Positions 6,295 through 13,318 of a DNA stretch of 13,318 nucleotides are shown one piece after another. Below the pieces are notes generated by a model. It was given only the letters and a program-made list of their open reading frames with translations, had not been told where the DNA came from and did no database searches. The stretch is taken from NCBI GenBank assembly GCA_036510735.1, contig DATCDK010000096.1, forward strand, positions 1 through 13,318, given 5' to 3'. Made by a program: the position numbers and the translations under genes. Origin of the DNA: PALSA-607 sp036510735. Lineage in GTDB: Bacteria; Actinomycetota; Actinomycetes; Acidothermales; Acidothermaceae. The first letter of the stretch is position 1. Every line of letters begins with the position of its first letter.

Positions 6295-7191
6295 CTAGGG
6301 GCGGTCGGCTCTCACTGGGTCGGGGGTGAGCCATCCGAAGTGTTGCGCTGTCGCGTGGCGCACGTCGTTGACGAGGGTGCCGATGCCGTCGATGGCCACG
6401 TCGACGACGTCGCCCGGCTGAAGAGTGAAGGTCATGTCGGGCACGAGGCCGGTCCCGGTCGAGAGCACGGCGCCATCGGGGAAGGTGTAGTTGCGGTACA
6501 AGTGCTCGACGATGTCGTCAAAGCGTCGGTGCAGGTGCGCGGTCGACGTCTCGCCCTCCCACACCGCGACCCCATCGCGCCGCACGCGCACGATGATGGG
6601 TAGCGCGTAGGGATCGGGGATTTCCCACGCCGGCCGGATCGTCGGGCCGAGTGCGCACGAGCCCGTGTAGACCTTCGCCTGCGGCAGGTACAGCGGGTTC
6701 TCGCCCTCGATCGATCGCGACGAGACGTCGTTGCAGATGGTGTATCCGACAGTCTCACCCGCGGAGTTAATGACCAGCGCCAGCTCAGGTTCAGGCACAT
6801 TAATCTCAGAATCAGGCCGGACGCCGATTGGTTCCGCCGTTGCAACCACGCGCCAAGCAGTAGCCTTGAAAAACAGCTCGGGCCGCACGGCGTCATACAC
6901 CCGCGCATAGACATCGGCGACGACGCTCTCTTCTTGCCGAGCGTCACTCGAACGCTGGTACGTGACACCCGATGCCCATACCTCGGTGTGTCCATCGATC
7001 GGTGGCAGGAGTCGAGTCAGTGCTGAGTCGGCTCTTGCTTCGCCGCCCGCTTCAACGAGAGCGCGCATGTCACTGAGCGACAGGTGCAGCAAGTCGGCCA
7101 GTGATCGCACGGGCAGCAGCTGCCGCCGTCCATCATCAGTCATCACGCCGATGCGGGCCTCGCCATCATCGGCATACCTGAAGATCTGCAT
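6295..7191 (-). CDS. FAH-family 2-keto-3-deoxy-pentonate dehydratase-like protein (XylX/KdaD type)
   Basis: The 298-residue protein is a fumarylacetoacetate-hydrolase-fold enzyme. The metal-binding set is visible: Glu134 and Glu136 in PEPEL and Asp155 in CNDVSSRS, with the E-x-E and 19-residue spacing known for the archaeal 2-keto-3-deoxy-D-arabinonate dehydratase. The following IEGENPLYLPQAKVY and the earlier RPELFFKAT and WASGVTYQRS are characteristic of the sugar-acid dehydratase branch rather than of true FAH. The expected reaction is water loss from a 2-keto-3-deoxy-pentonate to give 2-oxoglutarate semialdehyde in the cytosol, the substrate of the enzyme encoded just upstream. The start at 7191 lies 10 bases after that gene's stop, with GGGACGAG before the ATG. 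The frame is open to 7509, but that part overlaps the dehydrogenase and has no family match. It is last in the operon. Which pentose is used is not fixed by the sequence. Confidence 0.85.
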   Translation of the reverse strand: MQIFRYADDGEARIGVMTDDGRRQLLPVRSLADLLHLSLSDMRALVEAGGEARADSALTRLLPPIDGHTEVWASGVTYQRSSDARQEESVVADVYARVYDAVRPELFFKATAWRVVATAEPIGVRPDSEINVPEPELALVINSAGETVGYTICNDVSSRSIEGENPLYLPQAKVYTGSCALGPTIRPAWEIPDPYALPIIVRVRRDGVAVWEGETSTAHLHRRFDDIVEHLYRNYTFPDGAVLSTGTGLVPDMTFTLQPGDVVDVAIDGIGTLVNDVRHATAQHFGWLTPDPVRADRP

Positions 7192-7201
7192 CTCGTCCCG
7201 T

Positions 7202-8758
7202 CTATATGTGGAGGTGGCCGTCGACCCGCCGCGGCACTTGGTGCTCCGCCGCAGGTGCATCGATGAGTTCCGGCGGTAGCAGCTCCGCCGGCACGTCCTG
7301 ATACGCGACCGGACGAAGCCAGCGTCGGATCGAGCTCGCGCCGACCGATGTGTGAAGTGCGTCGGTAGTCGCCGGATATGGGCCGCCGTGGTGCATCGCC
7401 CATGCGACGGCGACTCCTGTCGGATACCCGTTCCAGACAACGCGTCCGACGCGGCCGGAGAGTGTGTCGAGTAAGTGGTGCGCGAGAGGCAGGTCGTCGG
7501 CGTCCGCATGAATGCTCGCGGTCAGCGCTGGTCCTACCCGACGCAGTAGGTCGAAGAGCTCGTTGTCGCTCCCGTAGCGAACGAGGACGAGGACAGGTCC
7601 GAAGCATTCTTCGAGGACGACGCCCTCGACCGCTGCGGGGGAGGCCTCGAGAAGGAGTGGGGTTCCCCACCATCCTTCTTGGGTCCAGTCCTGCGGCTGC
7701 GCTGCGGCGAGTTCGGTGATGCCAGGCAACTGCCCGAGGTCGGACGTGCCGGCGGCGAAGCCATGCTGGACGCGCGCATTGAGCATCACGCCCGCGCTCT
7801 TTGCAGTGACCGCTTCGACGAGCGCGGCCACGAGACCGTCTCCCTGGCTACCAGCTGGGACGAACGCGAGGCCAGGCTTCGTGCAGAACTGTCCGACGCC
7901 GAGAGTGAACGAGTTCGCGAGCCCGGTGGCGATCTCAGCCGACCGGGTGTCGGCTGCGTTACGGCAGATGACCAAGGGATTCAACGCGCCAAGCTCGCCG
8001 TAGAACGGAATCGGATCCGGCCTGATCGACGCAAGGTCATGCAAGGCACGCCCACCGCCGACCGAGCCGGTGAAGCCGACCGCGCGAATGTTGGGGTCAA
8101 GCACAACGGCGGTGCCGGCATCTCGGCCGAGTACGAGCGACACGACGTCCTCTGTGACACGAGCCGCCGCCGCACCTTGGCGCAGCGCCGCGGCGCACAT
8201 CTGCGAGGTCCGCGGATGTGCCTCGTGGCCCTTGATGACGACAGCGCAGCCCGCCGCCAGAGCGGACGCCGTGTCACCGCCAGGAACCGAGAAGGCAAAG
8301 GGAAAGTTCGACGCGCCGAAGACTCCGACCGGCCCGATCGGCCTGAGCAGCTTGCGCAGATCCGGGCGAGGTCCCATCGCGGTATCGCCGGCGTGGTCGA
8401 TCGTCGCCTCGAGGTAGCCGCCGTCTTCGATGACCTCCGCGAAGAATCTCAGTTGGAACGTGGTGCGCGTGAGCTCGCCGTTCAGCCGCGGAGCACCGAG
8501 TGCGGTCTCGCGGTTCGCGATCTCGACGAGCAACTCGCGGTCGGACTCAAGAGCGTCGGCCATCGCGCGCAACATTGCGGCGCGTCCACCTCGACCTAGT
8601 GCCTCAAGCTCGGCCGTCGCCTCGACCGCCATCGCGCACAGATGGGCGACGTCGCCCGCGCTCGTCTCGGGGCCGACATCCTCGACGGCTTCGCCGGTTC
8701 TGGGATCGAAGCTCGTGACCACGAGTTGAATGGTTCCATACGGCACGGATCCGGGCAC
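7202..8758 (-). CDS. 2-oxoglutarate semialdehyde dehydrogenase-like aldehyde dehydrogenase (KGSADH)
   Basis: From GTG at 8758 this is 518 residues, normal for the KGSADH branch. It has FGASNFPFAFSVPGGD with Asn151, the cofactor-site Lys176 (VVIKGHEAHP), GFTGSVGGGRALHDLA, the general-base Glu255 in FYGELGALNP and the catalytic Cys292 in GQFCTKPGL. The C-terminal WNGYPTGVAV and HTSVGASSIRRWLRP are also typical of this branch. These enzymes oxidise 2-oxoglutarate semialdehyde to 2-oxoglutarate with NAD(P)+, the final step of non-phosphorylative pentose, hexarate or hydroxyproline breakdown. The FAH-type dehydratase next to it favours the pentose route. The start is uncertain: GTGs at 8746 and 8722 are also possible, the last giving 506 residues just before TSFDPRTGE. 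The frame stays open to 9298, inside the regulator gene, but that part has no ALDH character. It begins 20 bases after the regulator stop. Confidence 0.87.
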   Translation of the reverse strand: MPGSVPYGTIQLVVTSFDPRTGEAVEDVGPETSAGDVAHLCAMAVEATAELEALGRGGRAAMLRAMADALESDRELLVEIANRETALGAPRLNGELTRTTFQLRFFAEVIEDGGYLEATIDHAGDTAMGPRPDLRKLLRPIGPVGVFGASNFPFAFSVPGGDTASALAAGCAVVIKGHEAHPRTSQMCAAALRQGAAAARVTEDVVSLVLGRDAGTAVVLDPNIRAVGFTGSVGGGRALHDLASIRPDPIPFYGELGALNPLVICRNAADTRSAEIATGLANSFTLGVGQFCTKPGLAFVPAGSQGDGLVAALVEAVTAKSAGVMLNARVQHGFAAGTSDLGQLPGITELAAAQPQDWTQEGWWGTPLLLEASPAAVEGVVLEECFGPVLVLVRYGSDNELFDLLRRVGPALTASIHADADDLPLAHHLLDTLSGRVGRVVWNGYPTGVAVAWAMHHGGPYPATTDALHTSVGASSIRRWLRPVAYQDVPAELLPPELIDAPAAEHQVPRRVDGHLHI

Positions 8759-8778
8759 GAGGACGTTACCTGCCCGCG

Positions 8779-11700
8779 TTACCGCTCGTCGGCGAACAAA
8801 TGCTGGCGGTGGGCGAAGGCTGCTGCCTCGCCGCGGGTGGCGACGCCCAATTTGGCCAAGACGTGCGATACGTGGGTGCCCGCCGTCTTGACGGTGATGA
8901 ACAATGCGGTTGCGATCTGCGCGTTGGTCTGTCCGGCCGCAATGAGCTTGAGGACATCGACCTCCCGCTCTGTCAGACCGGCCGACGCGAGTGCGGTGGT
9001 CGAGGTGATGCCTCGTGCAGTCGGCAGCGTGATGCGTGCTCGACGAACTTGCGTATAGACGAGCTCGGCAAGCGGCCCGGCCCCGAGCTTCTGCGCGATG
9101 GTTGCCGCTTCGACAAAAGCGGACTTGGCCCCTGGAGAGTCTGAGTCTGCGAGGCGGCTGGCACCGAGCCGATAGAGGGCGTATCCGAGTGGGAACGGCT
9201 GTTCGACCTTGCGCCATCTCTCGGTGGCCTCCTCCCACCGTGCGCGGTCGTGCGAGCCGTCGAGTCTGGACAGTTCGGCATCTGCGGTTGCGCGCCACGC
9301 TTCCTGGGTTGGCGTGAGTACCGGGAGGCTCTTGGCGAGGGCGGCCACCCGTTGCTGGAGCGTGTTGTCGTCAGCTTTGCGGCTTCGCGTGCGGGGCTGT
9401 ATAGCTGCGTCGGTCAGGAAGCGCGCCACGGACGCGAGAAGCGGCCAATCCTGTCGCGGCAGCGGATTCGCTTCGGCAAGATCCAGCGCCTGGAAAGCTA
9501 GCCGTCGCGCGTCGCTCGGGTGCTCGCATCCAGTCGCGATGTCGATGAGCAACGCGGCCAGCTCACGCTGCACCTCCCAGTATGAGATATAGCGCGACTC
9601 GATGGTGGCAAAGGCCGGTTCGGCGAGCGCTTTGGCGGCGTCCCAGTCGCCGCGGCCGGCCATCGCGGCCGCCTGTATCAATGGTAGTAAGGCCGTGTAG
9701 TGGCGCTCCGCGAATCGTGCATCCGTCGTGGCCGCCAAGGTTTGCGCTTCGTCCCAGTCGCCGAGATCAAGCAAGCTTTCCGCAAGCCCAGCGGCCAGAC
9801 TCGCCGTCAGTGACCACCCGATGTTGGCATCTTCGGCGCGTCGCAGTGTTTCGCGACCGACTGCAACCGATTCGCCGAGGCGCCCGAGGTCGGCCAGCAT
9901 GCTAGCCAATGTGGCCGCCGAGTTCAGGGCTACGACGTCGGAGCCGGCGGCTCGCGCCACCGTGACGGCTTCCCGAAGTGCTCGGACGGACTCCTCCGGT
10001 TGACCGGTTTCGGAGAGGTCGATACCGATGAGGTGTAGTGCCCAGGCCTCGGTCTCGCCAGCTGCGCTTGCCCGGGCCGCGTCGAGGGCGTCTTCTGCAA
10101 TCGGCAGGCTCGCCTCGTAGTCACCCATCATCGCGTTGCACTGCGCGAGCCTGACGAGCACTTTTGCCGTTGCCGGAATCGGCGGCCGGCGAGGCACCAA
10201 CTCGAGGGCGCGCACAAGGTCTGCGCGGCAGTCGAGGCCTTGCTTGGTGCCGATCGATGCGCGCGACTCGAGCAAGAGCGCCAGGCGCGTGCGCTCCGTG
10301 TCTGATGCTGTGCTGGCGCCGGCGGCGACGAGGTCGATAGCCTCGCTGACCCTGGCGTATCCGACGTCGTAGTCGCCGATGACGTTGCACGCGTGGGCCG
10401 ACTCGGCCAGGATCGCCGCGCGATCCGACCCGGTGATGCGTTCGGCGGTCGGAACCTTCGGCCACAGTGCTATCGCGGTGTCCCATTGCTGTTGCGCCGC
10501 GGGGAAAGCAGAGGCGGCCGCAGCGAGTCGGGCCGCTTCAATGGTCTTTGCGAGGCCAGCCGGAGAATCACCTGCGGCCAGAAAATGGTACGCGGCTTCA
10601 CTAGCAGCTGCGAGTTGGCTGTTCGCTAAGTTGGGGTCGTCGCGCAGAACGTGCCCGTACTTGCTGTGCCACCGCGCGCGCTCACCCGGTAACAACTCGG
10701 CATACACGACCTCATGTAGTAGTGCGTGCCGGAAGCGATAGCCGCTCTCGTTGTCGGCACTGAAGATGTGTGCGTCGAAGGCCTCGTGCAGCGCGCCGTC
10801 CAACTCATGGTCGTCGAGGCCGCAGACCTCGGCCAACAGCGGGTGTCGGACGGCACGGCCACCCACCGCTGCGATCCGTACGACCCGTGCTGTCGTCACG
10901 CTGAGGCGCTCGATCCGCGCAAGCATCAGGTCGCGCAGGGTGTCGGTAAGAGGCACATTCTCTGATGCGGTTGCGGCGGCAGTCATCTCTTCGACAGCGA
11001 ACGCGTTGCCCTCGGAACGGCGAAAGATCTCAGCGACTAACCGCGCCTCCGCTGGGTGCCCGAGGATCCCCTCCATCTGGGCGGCGACGGAGACTTGGTC
11101 GAGACCCACCAGCTCGATGCGCGTCGTGCCCGCGGTGCGCGCCCACTCCGAGAGGGTGGCGCGCATCGGCTTGCGGACATCGGTTGTGCGATACGTGACG
11201 ACCAAGAGCAACCGAACCTGCTTTAAGGCCTTGATCGCGAACGCAAGGAGGTCGAGCATCGAAGCGTCGGCCCAGTGTGCATCTTCGACGACCCAGACAA
11301 CGGTTGCTCGATCGGCGAGACCGTCGAGCACCGCAGTGACTTCTTGCAGCACGCGGCCGGGTGTTCCGAGTCCAGTGGAAGCCGGTGTTCGCGGTTGGCC
11401 GACGGTCGACAGCTCGGGTATCAATTCGAGCAGTGCGGGCGTCCGTGCCCCGACAAGGTCGTCAACGTCGCGACTCGACGTGCGTCGGAGCCCGCGCAAT
11501 GCATCGACCAGGGCGGAGTACGGCACCTGTTGGCGCTGGAGGTCGATGCACACGCCAACCAGTACCGTCGCTCCACGCGCCTTCGCGGCATTGACGAGTT
11601 CGCGCGCTAGGCGGGATTTGCCCACGCCCGCATCGCCACCGATGAGTGCCGCGCGGAACTGCCCGGCGTCAGCCTCGTCGAGCAGGCGTTCGAGCAAGGT

Positions 11701-11796
11701 CAACTCGGTGTCGCGTCCGACCAGGTTCGGACTAATGAGCCGTGCGGTCACGCGCCCAGTGTGGGCCCGAGCGGCCCCCTCGGCATAGTGGCTCAT
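8779..11796 (-). CDS. LuxR-family (LAL-type) ATPase transcriptional regulator
   Basis: The protein of about 1005 residues has an N-terminal AAA/STAND-type ATPase with VGRD (26-29), Walker A GGDAGVGKS (53-61) and Walker B VVWVVED (about 165-171). A long Ala- and Leu-rich alpha-helical repeat region (about 400-930, TPR-like) follows. The C-terminal LuxR helix-turn-helix (about 940-1005) contains LTEREVDVLKLIAAGQTN and HVSHVLAKLGV. This is the large ATP-binding LuxR (LAL, MalT-like) layout, in which ligand and ATP binding drive oligomerisation and activation of nearby promoters. It sits inside a catabolic operon between lactonase and dehydrogenase genes, so it probably controls that operon in response to a sugar or intermediate. 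I take ATG 11796, 17 bases after the lactonase stop; the ribosome binding site is weak, with GAGGA rather far upstream. GTG 11751 (990 residues) is an alternative. The frame is open to 12018 but that part overlaps the lactonase. Confidence 0.86.
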   Translation of the reverse strand: MSHYAEGAARAHTGRVTARLISPNLVGRDTELTLLERLLDEADAGQFRAALIGGDAGVGKSRLARELVNAAKARGATVLVGVCIDLQRQQVPYSALVDALRGLRRTSSRDVDDLVGARTPALLELIPELSTVGQPRTPASTGLGTPGRVLQEVTAVLDGLADRATVVWVVEDAHWADASMLDLLAFAIKALKQVRLLLVVTYRTTDVRKPMRATLSEWARTAGTTRIELVGLDQVSVAAQMEGILGHPAEARLVAEIFRRSEGNAFAVEEMTAAATASENVPLTDTLRDLMLARIERLSVTTARVVRIAAVGGRAVRHPLLAEVCGLDDHELDGALHEAFDAHIFSADNESGYRFRHALLHEVVYAELLPGERARWHSKYGHVLRDDPNLANSQLAAASEAAYHFLAAGDSPAGLAKTIEAARLAAAASAFPAAQQQWDTAIALWPKVPTAERITGSDRAAILAESAHACNVIGDYDVGYARVSEAIDLVAAGASTASDTERTRLALLLESRASIGTKQGLDCRADLVRALELVPRRPPIPATAKVLVRLAQCNAMMGDYEASLPIAEDALDAARASAAGETEAWALHLIGIDLSETGQPEESVRALREAVTVARAAGSDVVALNSAATLASMLADLGRLGESVAVGRETLRRAEDANIGWSLTASLAAGLAESLLDLGDWDEAQTLAATTDARFAERHYTALLPLIQAAAMAGRGDWDAAKALAEPAFATIESRYISYWEVQRELAALLIDIATGCEHPSDARRLAFQALDLAEANPLPRQDWPLLASVARFLTDAAIQPRTRSRKADDNTLQQRVAALAKSLPVLTPTQEAWRATADAELSRLDGSHDRARWEEATERWRKVEQPFPLGYALYRLGASRLADSDSPGAKSAFVEAATIAQKLGAGPLAELVYTQVRRARITLPTARGITSTTALASAGLTEREVDVLKLIAAGQTNAQIATALFITVKTAGTHVSHVLAKLGVATRGEAAAFAHRQHLFADER

Positions 11797-11813
11797 TGAG
11801 GCGGCGCAGTTCC

Positions 11814-12758
<945 letters not shown>

Positions 12759-12762
12759 GTTC

Positions 12763-13318
12763 CTACCCCCGACCTATGAACGGCATCTTTGGCGGCAACA
12801 CCGTCAGCGATGCCACGTTCGCATCAAGCGGCAGGCTCGCCATATAGCGCACCGCACGTCCGACTTCACCGACGTCCATCAAGGGTTCCGGCTTCACGGA
12901 GCCATCGGCCTGCGCCGCGCCAGCCGCCGCACCGCTCGCCATGTCGGTGGCCGCGTTGCCGATATCGATCTGACCGCACGCGATGTCGAAGGCACGCCCG
13001 TCGAGGGACGTCGACTTGGTCAGACCGGTGATCGCATGCTTCGTCGCGGTGTACGCGATCGAGCGCGGTCGTGGCGAGTGTGCGGAGATCGAGCCGTTGT
13101 TGATGATGCGGCCACCTTGCGGGTGTTGGTTACGCATCACGCGGAACGCCTCGCGGGTGCAAAGGAACGCGCCCGTGAGGTTCACCGCGACCACCTTGTT
13201 CCAGTCATCGAGTTCGAGCGCGTCGATGTCGACGTTGGGAGCTCCGATGCCAGCATTGTTGAACAACAGGTCGACCCGGCCGTGGCCTGCTACGACGTTC
13301 TCAAAGAGCTGGCGAACG
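12763..13318 (-). CDS. SDR-family NAD(P)-dependent dehydrogenase (N-terminus beyond window)
   Basis: The last 184 residues of a classical short-chain dehydrogenase are visible; the Rossmann glycine motif lies beyond the right edge. FNNAG follows VDLL, then VNLTGAFLCTREAF. The catalytic Ser in NNGSISA is 13 residues before the Tyr of YTATK, giving the Ser-Tyr-Lys set, and DIGNAATDM follows. The ending PKMPFIGRG is common to a broad actinobacterial SDR group whose substrates are mostly unassigned. The frame is open through NNAG to the edge, so any TTG or similar start near NNAG would be false. In this operon it may oxidise a sugar to its lactone, in the place of the SDR pentose dehydrogenases of other Weimberg-type operons, but the C-terminus is not obviously that of a known xylose dehydrogenase. 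A role as a general alcohol or ketoreductase remains possible. Confidence 0.88.
   Translation of the reverse strand, partial: VRQLFENVVAGHGRVDLLFNNAGIGAPNVDIDALELDDWNKVVAVNLTGAFLCTREAFRVMRNQHPQGGRIINNGSISAHSPRPRSIAYTATKHAITGLTKSTSLDGRAFDIACGQIDIGNAATDMASGAAAGAAQADGSVKPEPLMDVGEVGRAVRYMASLPLDANVASLTVLPPKMPFIGRG

Noticed and set aside
6295..7509. A 404-residue FAH protein starting at 7509
   Set aside because: The first 106 codons overlap the dehydrogenase gene in another frame and look like out-of-frame GC-rich sequence. The ATG at 7191 follows that gene's stop by 10 bases.
7202..9298. A 698-residue aldehyde dehydrogenase with an N-terminal extension, or a fusion with the regulator
   Set aside because: The extra 180 codons lie wholly over the C-terminal coding part of the LuxR gene in another frame and are Arg-rich with no ALDH features. 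GTG starts at 8758, 8746 or 8722 give normal lengths.
10751..11788. A 345-residue plus-strand gene
   Set aside because: It is the antisense shadow of the ATPase domain coding region, dominated by Ser, Arg, Ala and Thr, with no recognisable domain. Long antisense frames are expected in GC-rich genes.

Overview
The window is GC-rich and almost fully coding, with closely packed operons, overlapping start/stop codons and several GTG starts. This points to a high-GC actinobacterium (Actinomycetota). A membrane glycosyltransferase gene divergent from rsmI also fits that group. I cannot name the genus from the sequence alone.

Left part (1-3537). A minus-strand multi-pass glycosyltransferase of the PIG-V/mannosyltransferase kind runs off the left edge. 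A 252-base divergent spacer with a perfect 16-bp inverted repeat separates it from rsmI (16S rRNA 2'-O-methyltransferase). After rsmI comes a 285-base spacer with a six-unit, about 23-bp tandem repeat built on the core GCGGCTCCGC. This array ends at the ribosome binding site of a three-gene overlapping operon: a 49-residue single-span membrane protein followed by two PRC-barrel proteins.

Middle (3613-6294). A large secreted protein carries a signal peptide, a LamG-like domain, a PKD domain, a GH105-type unsaturated glucuronyl/galacturonyl hydrolase domain and a C-terminal F5/8 type C (discoidin) domain. It probably acts on fragments of pectin or another uronate polysaccharide outside the cell. 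Its end converges on the next operon, and the gap between them holds two related, diverged hairpin elements.

Right part (6295-13318, all minus strand). Five closely spaced genes, in transcription order, are: an SDR dehydrogenase (5' end outside the window), an SMP-30 family sugar lactonase, a large LuxR-type (LAL) ATPase regulator, an alpha-ketoglutarate semialdehyde dehydrogenase-like enzyme, and an FAH-family 2-keto-3-deoxy-pentonate dehydratase-like enzyme. Apart from the regulator, the set matches the non-phosphorylative (Weimberg-type) oxidation of a pentose to 2-oxoglutarate: sugar to lactone, lactone to acid, acid to 2-keto-3-deoxy acid, then to 2-oxoglutarate semialdehyde, then to 2-oxoglutarate. 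The sugar-acid dehydratase is not in the window and would be expected just beyond the right edge. The secreted hydrolase and the pentose operon together suggest a plant cell-wall sugar lifestyle; this is an inference.
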